Below are positions 35,056 to 43,559 of a DNA stretch of 64,000 bases, piece after piece (within the stretch, counting starts at the first letter, position 1; each line of letters begins with the position of its first letter). The stretch is taken from contig NZ_RJVJ01000003.1 in NCBI RefSeq assembly GCF_003751605.1, forward strand, positions 496,001-560,000, in the 5' to 3' direction. Under the pieces are notes generated by a model. The model did no database searches, was not told the DNA's origin, and saw only the letters and a list, made by a program, of their open reading frames with translations. The translations under genes and the position numbers were made by a program. This stretch comes from Kitasatospora cineracea. GTDB lineage: Bacteria; Actinomycetota; Actinomycetes; Streptomycetales; Streptomycetaceae.

Positions 35056-35400
35056 ATGGACCTGGCAGTGCAGTTGACGATCGACTGTTCCGACCCGCAG
35101 CGGATGGTGGCCTTCCGGGCCGGGCCCTGGGCCACCTGCCCGACCCCCCGCCGGACGGGGCCTGGCGGGCCCACTGGGCGGCGCTGGGGGTGCCCGGGTC
35201 GGTGCTGCCGCCCGGCGCCGGGGACGTCCCGGAGTCGATCGTCGACCCGGCGGGCCGCGGATCCGGTTCCAGCAGGTGCCGGAGCCGAGGGCCGGCAAGA
35301 ACCGGTGGCACTTCGACCTGAAGGTCGGCGGCGGCCGCGACGTGCCGGCGGACGTCCGGGCGCGGTGGGGCCGGGCCGCCTCGTCAACCTGGCGACGCGG
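35056..35400 (+). pseudogene. Frameshifted VOC-family gene
   Basis: Three reading frames together spell a VOC protein: MDLAVQLTIDCSDPQRMVAF in frame 1, then RALGHLPDPPPDGAWRAHWA and ESIVDPAGRG in a second, then RIRFQQVPEPRAGKNRWHFD in the third. At least two small deletions (near 35115-35130 and 35255-35265) break it, and the conserved C-terminal metal-binding end is missing. The intact relative is at 20764. Confidence 0.8.
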
Positions 35401-35451
35401 CACGCCGATAACGGCTGGACGGCCCCGCACCCGGTCCCGAGACTGGGTGCG

Positions 35452-35958
35452 GTGACGACCCATACGGACCGCCCGGCGGCCCCCTCCACCGACCTCGGCG
35501 AACTGCGGCGGCAGTTGGCCGTCCTGCACGGCGGCACGGTGACCTCGGTGCACGTCCCCGGCGGCGGCGCGGGACTGTTCGCCCTGCTGATCGGCCTCCC
35601 GGACCACCGCCCCGACGGCACGGCCGAACTCGCCCACCGCTGGCTCACCGTCGCCCGCAGCGGCTGGACCCTGGACCGCCCCGCCACCGCGGCCCGCGCC
35701 ACCACCCCCGCCGCCGGGGCCGGCCGCCTGGCCGAGGACCTGCGGGCGCTGATCGGCCGCCGGATCACCGACGTCCAGGTCACCGAACCCGGCTGGGGCA
35801 CCCTGATCGCGTTCGGCGACCACCGGCTGCGGATCGACCCCGCCGCCCCGCCGGCCCCGCACCTCCCGTTCGACGAGACCCCGGACTGGGCCCTGCGCCT
35901 GCCCTCCCGCCGCCTGCTCCTGATCGGACCCGGGCCCCGCTGGGCGGAACGCGGCTGA
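35452..35958 (+). CDS. Hypothetical protein
   Basis: A 168-residue soluble protein (LRRQLAVLHGGTVTSVHVPG; DLRALIGRRITDVQVTEPGW) with a GTG start. It looks like two halves of a beta-rich domain with the repeated theme G-x(2-3)-V/I-T-x-V. I do not recognise a family. It is convergent with the uronate dehydrogenase gene across a strong hairpin. Confidence 0.65.
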   Translation: MTTHTDRPAAPSTDLGELRRQLAVLHGGTVTSVHVPGGGAGLFALLIGLPDHRPDGTAELAHRWLTVARSGWTLDRPATAARATTPAAGAGRLAEDLRALIGRRITDVQVTEPGWGTLIAFGDHRLRIDPAAPPAPHLPFDETPDWALRLPSRRLLLIGPGPRWAERG

Positions 35959-35970
35959 GCAGCCGCGGCC

Positions 35971-36002
35971 GGGCGCCCCGGACGGCCGGGTCCGGGGCGC
36001 CC
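35971..36002. terminator. Bidirectional terminator hairpin
   Basis: A perfect 12-bp stem (GGGCGCCCCGGA with its complement) around an 8-base loop lies between the convergent hypothetical gene and the galacturonate operon, 11 bases from the latter's stop codon. Confidence 0.85.
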
Positions 36003-36012
36003 GCGGCCGGGC

Positions 36013-36789
36013 CTACAGGGTGGTGAAGTACCCGCCGAGCAGCCGGGCGTCCACGCCGTCCGGGTCCAGCTCGCCGTGCTCGGCCAGGATCCGCCCGGCG
36101 TACGCCTCGGCGTCGTCCTGCGGGTCGTAGCCGAGCGCCCGGGCCGGGCCCAGGTCCCACCAGGCGCGGGTGTTGGCGCTGATCGCGTTGACCACGGTGT
36201 GGCCGACGCCGGGCGCGGTGAGGGCGGCGTGCACCAGGCGCGCGCAGTCGCCGGGGCTGAGCCAGGTGGAGAGCATCCGGGGCGAGCGCGGCTCGGGGAA
36301 GCAGGAGCCGATCCGCAGCGAGACCGTCTCGATCCCGTGCTTGTCGGCGTACAGCGAGGCCAGCGACTCGCCGAACACCTTGGACAGGCCGTAGTAGGTG
36401 TCCGGGCGCGGCGGGATGTCGGCGCGCACCGGCAGTTCGCCGTCCAGCGGGGTGAAGCCGACCGCGTGGTTCGAGCTGGCGAAGACCACCCGGCGCACGC
36501 CCTCGGCCCGCACCGCCTCGTACAGCCGGTAGGTGCCCTCGATGTTGCTGTGCTGGATGTTGGCGAAGGTGTCCTCCAGGGCGATCCCGCCGAGGTGGAC
36601 CACCGCGTCCACGCCGCGCACCGCCTCGCGGACGGCGTCGGCGTCGGCCAGGTCGAAGGCCAGCGCGTCCGGCGCGCCCTCGACGGGTTTGAGGTCGGCC
36701 AGCCGCAGCCGGTAGCCGTACGGGGGCAGCAGCTCGCGCAGCATGGTGCCGACGCCGCCGGCCGCGCCGGTGAGCAGGACGAGTGTCAC
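36013..36789 (-). CDS. udh: Uronate dehydrogenase
   Basis: NAD-dependent oxidation of galacturonate (or glucuronate) to the aldaro-lactone, the first step of the oxidative uronate route. It is a 258-residue short SDR/epimerase-fold protein: LTGAAGGVGTMLRE (NAD loop), VVHLGGIALED, FASSNHAVG, and YGLSKVFGE (Tyr-x3-Lys), then RIGSCFPEP and MLSTWLSPGD. These blocks agree closely with the Agrobacterium enzyme as I remember it. The GTG start overlaps the cycloisomerase stop by 4 bases. It is last in the transport operon and ends at a terminator. Confidence 0.93.
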   Translation of the reverse strand: MTLVLLTGAAGGVGTMLRELLPPYGYRLRLADLKPVEGAPDALAFDLADADAVREAVRGVDAVVHLGGIALEDTFANIQHSNIEGTYRLYEAVRAEGVRRVVFASSNHAVGFTPLDGELPVRADIPPRPDTYYGLSKVFGESLASLYADKHGIETVSLRIGSCFPEPRSPRMLSTWLSPGDCARLVHAALTAPGVGHTVVNAISANTRAWWDLGPARALGYDPQDDAEAYAGRILAEHGELDPDGVDARLLGGYFTTL

Positions 36790-37943
36790 GACACCTCCAC
36801 GGTGTGGGACTTGATGTAGTCGAGGTCGAAATCGTCGCCCAGACCCGGGCGTTCGGGGAAGACCACCACGCCGCGTTCGTCGATCGCGTCGACCGCCGAG
36901 TTCAGGTGCGGCGGCAGCAGGTCGAAGTCGACCAGCGGGTGCAGCAGTCCGCGCTCGTACCAGCGGGCGTTGGTGGCGGCGCCGAGCAGGGCGAGGTTGC
37001 CGGAGCCGTTGCCGTGCACCTCGCAGTCCAGGTTGAACGCCTCGGCCAGGTGCAGGGTGCGCACCGCCGGGGTGATGCCGCCGACGTCGGTGGTGCCGGT
37101 GCGCAGGATGTCGCAGGCGCCGGAGGCCGCCCACTCGGCGCGGGTGAAGTTCTTGCCCCAGGAGGTCTCCGGCCCGATCACCGGGATCTCCAACTGCTCG
37201 GCCAGCCACCGGTAGGAGGACACCGACGCCTCCTCCATCGGCTCCTCCAGCCAGTAGAACCCGAGCTCCTGCAGCGCCCGGCCGAGCCGCAGCGCCTCGG
37301 TGCGCGAGTACCAGTGGTTGGCGTCCAGCATCAGTTCGACGTCCGGGCCGACCGCCTCGCGCACCGCCGTGCAGGCCGCGACGTCTAGGGCCACGCTGGG
37401 GGCGCCCGCCACCGGCGGCATCCAGGTGTGCAGTTTGATCGCCCGGTAGCCCTGCTCGACCAGCCGCACCGCGAAGGCCGCGTAGTCGGCCGGGGTGGCC
37501 AGCCCGCCCGGTGTCCCGTCGCCGCACATGGTGGAGGCGTACGCGGGCGCCTCCCGGCGGGCGCCGCCGAGCAGCCGCCACACCGGCTGGCCCAGCCGCT
37601 GCCCCGCGAGGTCCCACAGGGCGAGGTCGACGAAGCACAGCGCCCGGTCGGTGAGGCCGCCGCCCGCGCCGCGCTGGCGGCGGGCCAGTGAGGTCCACAG
37701 CCGTTCGCGTTCCAGCGCCTCCTGTCCGAGCAGCGCGGGCCGGACGTACTTGTCCAGCACGTGCGGGCGCAGGTGGTCGGGCTGCACCAGCACCCGGCCG
37801 GCGGCGCCGTCGGTGTCGGTGACGGTCAGCAGGGCCTCGCGGACCTCGTGCGGCTCGGCCGGGTGCCGGTGGCCGTGCGGGTCGACGGCGGTGCGGGCGA
37901 GGGTGGTGAAGAAGGACACCTCGACCGAGGCGACGGCTGCCAC
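36786..37943 (-). CDS. gci: Enolase-superfamily galactarolactone cycloisomerase-like enzyme
   Basis: Predicted to open the galactaro-lactone made by uronate dehydrogenase, giving 5-keto-4-deoxyglucarate. It is a 385-residue mandelate-racemase-subgroup protein: capping domain, then a barrel with AIKLHTW (Lys then His at the KxK position, as in cycloisomerases rather than KxK racemases), LMLDANHWYS (metal Asp), WLEEPM (metal Glu), GPETSW (third Glu) and DCEVHGNG (catalytic His). A dehydratase for galactarate or galactonate is the main alternative. The start GTG at 37943 sits 6 bases from the binding-protein stop. Confidence 0.8.
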   Translation of the reverse strand: MAAVASVEVSFFTTLARTAVDPHGHRHPAEPHEVREALLTVTDTDGAAGRVLVQPDHLRPHVLDKYVRPALLGQEALERERLWTSLARRQRGAGGGLTDRALCFVDLALWDLAGQRLGQPVWRLLGGARREAPAYASTMCGDGTPGGLATPADYAAFAVRLVEQGYRAIKLHTWMPPVAGAPSVALDVAACTAVREAVGPDVELMLDANHWYSRTEALRLGRALQELGFYWLEEPMEEASVSSYRWLAEQLEIPVIGPETSWGKNFTRAEWAASGACDILRTGTTDVGGITPAVRTLHLAEAFNLDCEVHGNGSGNLALLGAATNARWYERGLLHPLVDFDLLPPHLNSAVDAIDERGVVVFPERPGLGDDFDLDYIKSHTVEVS

Positions 37944-37948
37944 CGCCG

Positions 37949-39244
37949 TCAGCCGTTCTTCGCCCGGTAGTCGGCCTGCGCCTTGGTGAGGGCGTCGGCC
38001 ACCGACTTGGCGAAGTCCGCGGGGGACATCCTGCCCAGCAGCACCTTCTGGAAGTTCGGTTCCGCCTCGGTCTTGGTGATCTTCGAGTACTGCGGCAGGT
38101 AGACCGGCGGCTGCACCAGCTTCCCGCTGTTCAGCGCGTCCCCGGCCCGCTTGGTGATGCCGGACTTCACGTACCAGTCGTCCGCGTACGCCTCGGTGTT
38201 GGCGGGGATCTGGCCGGCGTTCTCGTTCCAGTACGAGTTGGCCCCGTGCGAGTCGAGGTACTCCAGGAAGGTCCAGGCGGCGTCCTGGTGCTTGGAGTTC
38301 TTGAACACGCCGAAGCCGTCGACCGGGTTGGCCAGCGTCGCGGTGCCGTTCGGCCCGGCGGGCAGCAGCATGCCGGCCGCCTTGTCGCCGAGCGCGCTCC
38401 GCACGTCCTTGGTGGAGCCCAGGTTGTGGTGCACCATCATCACCTGGTTGGCCTGGAACTGGGCCAGCATCTGCGGGTAGGCGTTGGAGACGTCGGCCTC
38501 CGGGGTGGTCTGCTTGTACTGGGCGGCGATCCTGGCGATCAGCTCGACGTTCTTCGGGTCGTCGACGGTGGACTTCCCGTTCGCGTCGAACACCTCGGTC
38601 AGGCCGGAGTAGGCGTACGCCTCGGCCAGCACCTGGAAGCCGGAGCCCGCGCCGCCGCGGATGGTGAAGCCGTACTGGTTCTTCGACCTGTCGGTGAGCT
38701 TCGCGGCCGCCGCGAACAGCTCGTCCCAGGTCTTCGGGACGCCGATCCCGGCCTCCTCGAACTTGTCCGCCCGGTACCAGATGACGTCCTGGTTGCCGGA
38801 GGACGGCAGCTGGTACAGGCCCTTGCCGCCGGCCGCCGCCTTCGAGGTCTCCAGCATCGCCGCCGACAGCTTCCCGTTCAGCGGGCTGCCCGCCAGGCGC
38901 TCGTCCAGCGGGACGAGGGCCTTCTGCGCGGTCAGCGAGGCCAGCAGGGCGGTGGTGACGCCGCCGACGTCGGGCGTGGAGCCGGCGGCGATCGCGGTGT
39001 TGTACTTCTCGGCGACCTCGGAACTGGTCACGCCGACGTACTTCACCTCGATGCCCGGGTGCGCCTTCTCGAACTCGTCGATCAGGTGCTGGTACAGCGG
39101 GGTGCGGGCCGGTCCGGCGTTGTTGTCCCAGAAGGTGATCACGGTCTTCTTCGCGGAGTCGCCGGCGGAGCCGCCGGAACCGCAGGCGGTGAGCAGGCCG
39201 AGCGCGGCGAGGGCCGCGGCGGCGGTGCGCAGGGAGCGGGCCAT
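37949..39244 (-). CDS. Sugar/uronide ABC transporter substrate-binding lipoprotein
   Basis: A 431-residue type-1 binding protein (SBP_bac_1 family). Lipobox LTAC puts the lipidated Cys at residue 21. Mature start: TVITFWDNNAGPARTPLYQH, a fold used by oligosaccharide importers. Given its neighbours, the ligand is probably galacturonate or oligogalacturonides. It lies between the permease genes and the catabolic genes in one operon. Confidence 0.92.
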   Translation of the reverse strand: MARSLRTAAAALAALGLLTACGSGGSAGDSAKKTVITFWDNNAGPARTPLYQHLIDEFEKAHPGIEVKYVGVTSSEVAEKYNTAIAAGSTPDVGGVTTALLASLTAQKALVPLDERLAGSPLNGKLSAAMLETSKAAAGGKGLYQLPSSGNQDVIWYRADKFEEAGIGVPKTWDELFAAAAKLTDRSKNQYGFTIRGGAGSGFQVLAEAYAYSGLTEVFDANGKSTVDDPKNVELIARIAAQYKQTTPEADVSNAYPQMLAQFQANQVMMVHHNLGSTKDVRSALGDKAAGMLLPAGPNGTATLANPVDGFGVFKNSKHQDAAWTFLEYLDSHGANSYWNENAGQIPANTEAYADDWYVKSGITKRAGDALNSGKLVQPPVYLPQYSKITKTEAEPNFQKVLLGRMSPADFAKSVADALTKAQADYRAKNG

Positions 39245-39298
39245 GGGTGGGAGTGTCCTGTCTGTGACGGGGTGGGGGAGGGGGATCGCGGGGGGCGC

Positions 39299-40183
39299 TC
39301 AGCCCTTGACGGCGCCGGCGCTCATGCCCTGGACGAGGTACTTCTGCACGAAGGCGAACACCAGCACCACCGGCACCGCGGCGACCACGCCGCCCGCGGC
39401 CAGCGCGCCGAAGTCCACGGTGTTCTCGCCGATGGTGGTCTGCAGGCCCACCGGGACGGTCTGCAGCTCCGGGTCGTTGAGGAACATCAGCGCGAACAGG
39501 AAGTTGTTCCAGCTGCCGATGAAGGCGAACGAGCCCACCGCGACGATGCCCGGCCGCAGCAGCGGCAGCACCACCGCGAGGAAGGCGCGCAGCCGGCCGC
39601 AGCCGTCCACCATCGCCGACTCCTCCAGCTCCACCGGCACGTTCTTCACGAAACCGCTCATCAGGATCATCGCCAGCGGCAGCTGGAACACCGTCTCGGC
39701 GACCACCAGGCTCCACCGGGTGTCGATCAGGTGCAGCAGCTGGAAGACGTTGAACAGCGGGATCAGCATCATCGCGCCCGGCACGAACTGGGTGCACAGC
39801 AGCGCCAGCATGAACGCCCGCCGCCCGCGGAACGCGAACCGGGCCAGTGCGTAGCCGCCCATCAGGGCGAAGAAGGTCACCGACACCAGGGTCAGCGCGG
39901 CGATCAGCACGCTGTTGGTGAAGTAGGTGCGGAAGCCCATGCCGTTCCACACGGTGTCGAAGTGCTCGAAGGTCACCGGCCAGGGCAGCAGCGAGGTGGA
40001 GCCGGCCGGGCGCAGCGCGAACAGCAGCATCCAGTAGAACGGCACCAGGGTGAAGAGCAGGTACAGGCCCAGCGGCAGGAACAGCCGCAGCAGGCGCCCG
40101 GTGCGGTCCCGGACGGCGGTGGCCCGGACGGAGCGGGCGGCCCCGCGGCGGGCGGCCGGCAGGCGGGTGGCGTCGGCGCTCAT
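39299..40183 (-). CDS. ABC transporter permease (MalG type)
   Basis: A 294-residue inner-membrane protein with six hydrophobic segments and the EAA loop (ELEESAMVDGCGRLRAFLAV). It is the second permease of the importer and overlaps the first permease gene by 4 bases. No ATPase gene is present in the locus, so a shared MsiK-type ATPase must power the complex. Confidence 0.93.
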   Translation of the reverse strand: MSADATRLPAARRGAARSVRATAVRDRTGRLLRLFLPLGLYLLFTLVPFYWMLLFALRPAGSTSLLPWPVTFEHFDTVWNGMGFRTYFTNSVLIAALTLVSVTFFALMGGYALARFAFRGRRAFMLALLCTQFVPGAMMLIPLFNVFQLLHLIDTRWSLVVAETVFQLPLAMILMSGFVKNVPVELEESAMVDGCGRLRAFLAVVLPLLRPGIVAVGSFAFIGSWNNFLFALMFLNDPELQTVPVGLQTTIGENTVDFGALAAGGVVAAVPVVLVFAFVQKYLVQGMSAGAVKG

Positions 40184-41094
40184 CGCTGCACCCCCTCGCC
40201 CCGGCCCTCGAAGCGGCTGAGCCGCAGGTACAGCACCGAGCAGAACAGCAGCAGCACGAAGGCCGCCGCGGTCAGCGCCGACCCGTAGCCGAAGTCGTAG
40301 GACTTGCGGGCCAGTTGGGCCACGTACAGCGGCAGGCCGGTGGTCGCCCCGGCCGGGCCGCCGTTGGTCAGCGTGTACAGCAGGTCGACGTTGTTGAACT
40401 CCCACACCGCGCGCAGCAGGGTGGCCAGCACGATCGCGTCCCGCAGGTGGGGGAGCGTCACGTGCAGGAAGCTGCGGACCCGGCCCGCGCCGTCGATCGA
40501 CGCCGCCTCGTACAGGTCCTTCGGGACGGACTGCAGGTCGGCGAGGATCAGGATGGCGAAGAACGGTACGCCGCGCCAGAGTTCGGCCACCACCACGGCC
40601 GGGAACACGGTGTCCGGGTCGCCCAGCACCGAGGTCGCCGGGTCGGCGAGGCCGAACTCGGACAGCTGGTGGAACACCCCGGTGGCCGGGTTGTACAGCA
40701 GCAGCCAGATCCCGGTGGTCAGCACCCCGGACACCGCCCAGGGCGAGAACACCAGTGCCCGGGCCGCGGCCCGGCCGACGAAGGTCTCGTTCACGATCAG
40801 GGCCAGCACCAGGCCGAGCAGCAGCTGCAGCCCCACCTCGGCGGCCACCCACTTCGCGGAGAACAGCAGGCTGTGCCAGAACTGCTGGTCGCCCAGCATC
40901 CGGGAGAAGTTGTCCAGCCCGACGAACGCGTCGTCGTACGGCTCGTTCACCACCCGGTGCTGCAGCGCGTAGTAGCCGACGCTGCCGAGCGGCACCAGCA
41001 GGAAGCCGACCAGCAGCAGGACGGTCGGAGCGATCAGGGCGTACGGGGTGAGCGCCCGGCGGACGCGGGCTCCGTACGGACCGGCGAGCGTCAC
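40180..41094 (-). CDS. ABC transporter permease (MalF type)
   Basis: A 304-residue inner-membrane protein, six helices, EAA loop (DLYEAASIDGAGRVRSFLHV). It is the first gene of the operon for transport and oxidation of galacturonate. The GTG at 41094 follows an AGGAGG site 10 bases upstream; a longer frame (to 41172) would start inside the -35 box of the promoter and is rejected. Confidence 0.92.
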   Translation of the reverse strand: MTLAGPYGARVRRALTPYALIAPTVLLLVGFLLVPLGSVGYYALQHRVVNEPYDDAFVGLDNFSRMLGDQQFWHSLLFSAKWVAAEVGLQLLLGLVLALIVNETFVGRAAARALVFSPWAVSGVLTTGIWLLLYNPATGVFHQLSEFGLADPATSVLGDPDTVFPAVVVAELWRGVPFFAILILADLQSVPKDLYEAASIDGAGRVRSFLHVTLPHLRDAIVLATLLRAVWEFNNVDLLYTLTNGGPAGATTGLPLYVAQLARKSYDFGYGSALTAAAFVLLLFCSVLYLRLSRFEGRGEGVQR

Positions 41095-41127
41095 AGGGAG
41101 CTCACCTCCTCTACATTCGTGGACGCC

Positions 41128-41143
41128 GTTCACATGCGTGGAC
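41128..41143. promoter_or_regulatory. Operator copy 1 (GTTCA-N6-TGGAC)
   Basis: GTTCACATGCGTGGAC matches the motif found at three other sites in this locus. It lies directly after the -10 box of the transport operon, over the expected transcription start, so a bound regulator should repress. Confidence 0.6.
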
Positions 41144-41172
41144 ACATTAGGGAGGGTGTGAGGGGTCGTCAA
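41144..41172 (-). promoter_or_regulatory. Promoter of the galacturonate transport/oxidation operon
   Basis: On the minus strand TTGACG (41172-41167) and TAATGT (41149-41144) are separated by exactly 17 bases. This is the clearest sigma-70-like (HrdB) promoter in the window. Transcription would start near 41137, inside operator copy 1. Confidence 0.7.
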
Positions 41173-41203
41173 CCCTCCTCGCGCGCAAGGATTCTGATTC
41201 GCC

Positions 41204-41219
41204 GTTCATGGATGTGTAC
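41204..41219. promoter_or_regulatory. Operator copy 2 (GTTCA-N6-TGTAC)
   Basis: GTTCATGGATGTGTAC differs from the perfect motif by one base. It is 76 bp from copy 1 and overlaps the expected -35 region of the rightward promoter, whose -10 may be TATAAC at 41236-41241. Confidence 0.5.
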
Positions 41220-41324
41220 TGCGATCAGAATGATGTATAACGCTGCTGTGGCGCCCGCAGGCCCGCCGCCCGCCGCCCAGCCGTTCCGCAGCCCAGCGTC
41301 CCGCCGTCCCCACAGGAGGAACCC

Positions 41325-42254
41325 ATGCCCGACACGCCCGACCGACTGCGCAGCCGCCTCGACGGCCTGCTGTTCTTCCCCGTCACCGCCTTCGCCCCCG
41401 ACGGCAGCCTCGACCTGACCGCCTTCCGCACCCACGTCCGGGCCCGCCTCGACGCCGGGGCCGGCGCCGTGTTCGCCGCCTGCGGCACCGGCGAGTACCA
41501 CGCCCTCGACCTCGACGAGTACCGCGCCGTGGTCGCCGCCGCCGTCGAGGAGACCGCCGGAGCCGTCCCCGTGGTGGCCGGCGTCGGCCACGGCACCGCC
41601 CTCGCCCTGGAGTTCCTGCGCCGCGCCGAACAGGCCGGCGCCGACGGCGTCCTCGCCCTGCCGCCCTACCTGGTCAAGCCCTCCCAGGCGGGCCTGCTGC
41701 GGCACTACACCGAACTCGCCCGGGCCACCGACCTCGGCGTCATCGTCTACGCCCGCGACAACGCCGTCCTCGAACCCGACACCGTCGCCGCCCTCGCCGC
41801 CCTCGACAACGTCATCGGACTCAAGGACGGCATCGGCGACCTCGACCTGATGCAGCGCGTCATCAGCGCCGTCCGCACCACCCACCCCGGCCTCGACTTC
41901 CGCTACTTCAACGGCCTGCCCACCGCCGAACTCACCGGCCTCGCCTACCGCGGACTCGGCGTCACCCTCTACTCCTCCGCCGTCTTCTGCTTCGCCCCCG
42001 ACCTCGCCCTCGCCTTCCACAAGGCCGTCACCGGCGGCGACGACGCCCTCGCCAACCGCCTGCTCGACGGCTTCTTCCGCCCCCTGGTCGAACTGCGCAA
42101 CCAGGGCCGCGGCTACGCGGTCTCGCTGGTCAAGGCCGGCGTCCGGCTCGAGGGCCTCGACGTCGGCACCGTCCGCGCCCCGCTCGCCGAACCCGACCCC
42201 GCGCACGTCGGCGCGCTCGCCGAACTGATCGCCCACGGCCGCAGCCTGCTCTGA
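41325..42254 (+). CDS. kdgD: 5-dehydro-4-deoxyglucarate dehydratase
   Basis: Schiff-base lyase of the DapA family that dehydrates and decarboxylates 5-keto-4-deoxyglucarate to 2-oxoglutarate semialdehyde. It has 309 residues: LLFFPVTAFAPDG, FAACGTGEYHALDLDEY, VIVYARDN (catalytic Tyr), VIGLKDGIGD (Schiff-base Lys) and YFNGLPTAELTG, all shared with known KdgD enzymes. A CAGGAGGAA site precedes the ATG. It is divergent from the transport operon, with operator copy 2 in its promoter. Confidence 0.93.
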   Translation: MPDTPDRLRSRLDGLLFFPVTAFAPDGSLDLTAFRTHVRARLDAGAGAVFAACGTGEYHALDLDEYRAVVAAAVEETAGAVPVVAGVGHGTALALEFLRRAEQAGADGVLALPPYLVKPSQAGLLRHYTELARATDLGVIVYARDNAVLEPDTVAALAALDNVIGLKDGIGDLDLMQRVISAVRTTHPGLDFRYFNGLPTAELTGLAYRGLGVTLYSSAVFCFAPDLALAFHKAVTGGDDALANRLLDGFFRPLVELRNQGRGYAVSLVKAGVRLEGLDVGTVRAPLAEPDPAHVGALAELIAHGRSLL

Positions 42255-42415
42255 CCCCGGCCCCGCCCCGCCGGCCGGGCCCGCACGCCCGGCCGGGCCG
42301 CCCGCCCCGCGCACCGGACCCGGCCGCCCGCGCGGGCCCCGGACGAACCGCCCGCCCGCCGCCCGGCCGGACCGCCCCCGGCCGGGCGCCCCCGCACCCA
42401 CCGCCAGGAGACCCC

Positions 42416-43552
42416 GTGCGCGCCTCCGCCTTCCTCTACCCGTGGGACGTCACCGGCGACCCCGCCGCCCCCGACCGGCTGGTCGGCCTCGGCCTGCCCC
42501 GGGTCACCCTCGCCGCCGCCTACCACTCCACCCGCGCCCTGACCCCCCGCCACCCCACCCGGCGGATCGTCACCGCCGAGCACTCCGCCGTCTACTACCC
42601 GCCCGACCCCGCCCACTGGCGCGGCCGCGCCCTGCGCCCCGCCGCCCAGCACTGGCTGCCCGGCGACGACCCGTTCGGCGAGGCCGCCGCCGCCCTCACC
42701 GCCGCCGGACTGGAGGTGCACACCTGGGTGGTGCTCGCCCACAACTCCCGCCTCGGCACCGCGCACCCGCACCACACGGTGCACAACGCGTACGGCGAGC
42801 CCTACCCCTGGGCGCCGTGCATCGCCCAGGACGAGGTGGTCGAGTACTGCGCCGCCCTCGCCGCCGAGGCCGCCGTCCGGCCCGGCGCCACCGGCACCGA
42901 ACTGGAGTCCTGCGGCTGGTACGGCCTCGCCCACCTGCACGCCCACGACAAGATCGGCGGCGTCCCGCTCGGCCCGGCCGGGCAGTTCCTGATGTCGCTG
43001 TGCTTCTGCCCCGCCTGCCGCCGCGGCTACGGCCCCGACGCCGACGCCCTGCGCACCGCGGTGCGCACCGCCCTGGAACCGCTGTGGCGCGGCGCCCCCG
43101 AACCCGACCTGCCCGAGGAGTGGGCCCGGATCGAACGGCTGCTGGGCCCCGGCCCCGCCGCCGCCGCCCGCACCCACCGGCTCGCCGCCGCCCGCCGCCT
43201 GCAGGCCGCCGCCGTCGACGCCGTCCGGGCCGCCGCCGGCCCCGGCTTCCGGATCCTGCTGCACGCCGACCCCGTCCCGCACCGCAGCGGCCCCAACCCC
43301 GGCGTCGAGGCCGACTGGCTGCTCACCCGCGCCGACGGCCTGGTCCTGCCGCACCACCTGCTGCCGCTCGCCGCCCCGCACCGCCGCCCCGGCACCGTGC
43401 TGGCCGCCAACCGCCCGGTGGTCGCCGCGCTCGGCGGCGGCCCCCCGCACCCCGTCGAGGGCGCCGACGAACTGCGCCTCTACCACGCGGGGCTGGCCTC
43501 CGACACCGACCTCGAGGCGGTCCGGCGGCTGCTGCGCCCGCACTCCGGCTGA
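42416..43552 (+). CDS. Unrecognised protein of the pectin locus
   Basis: A 378-residue cytosolic protein (no signal) starting at a GTG with a CCAGGAGACCCC site, 161 bp after kdgD and on the same strand. Blocks: RASAFLYPWDVTGDPAAPDR at the start, EVHTWVVLAHNSRLG, ESCGWYGLAHLHAHDKIGG, LCFCPACRRGYG and RILLHADPVPHRSG. The order of strand-like and helix-like blocks suggests a TIM barrel, like poorly characterised glycoside-hydrolase-like proteins. A CFCPAC pair could bind metal. The 161-bp gap before it is GC-rich with no signal seen. Its position implies a role in uronate or oligogalacturonide use. Confidence 0.85.
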   Translation: MRASAFLYPWDVTGDPAAPDRLVGLGLPRVTLAAAYHSTRALTPRHPTRRIVTAEHSAVYYPPDPAHWRGRALRPAAQHWLPGDDPFGEAAAALTAAGLEVHTWVVLAHNSRLGTAHPHHTVHNAYGEPYPWAPCIAQDEVVEYCAALAAEAAVRPGATGTELESCGWYGLAHLHAHDKIGGVPLGPAGQFLMSLCFCPACRRGYGPDADALRTAVRTALEPLWRGAPEPDLPEEWARIERLLGPGPAAAARTHRLAAARRLQAAAVDAVRAAAGPGFRILLHADPVPHRSGPNPGVEADWLLTRADGLVLPHHLLPLAAPHRRPGTVLAANRPVVAALGGGPPHPVEGADELRLYHAGLASDTDLEAVRRLLRPHSG

Positions 43553-43559
43553 CACCGCC

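Noticed and set aside
40180..41172. Longer MalF-type permease starting at 41172
   Set aside because: The extra residues overlap a strong -35/-10 promoter. The GTG at 41094 has a good ribosome site and fits the family length.
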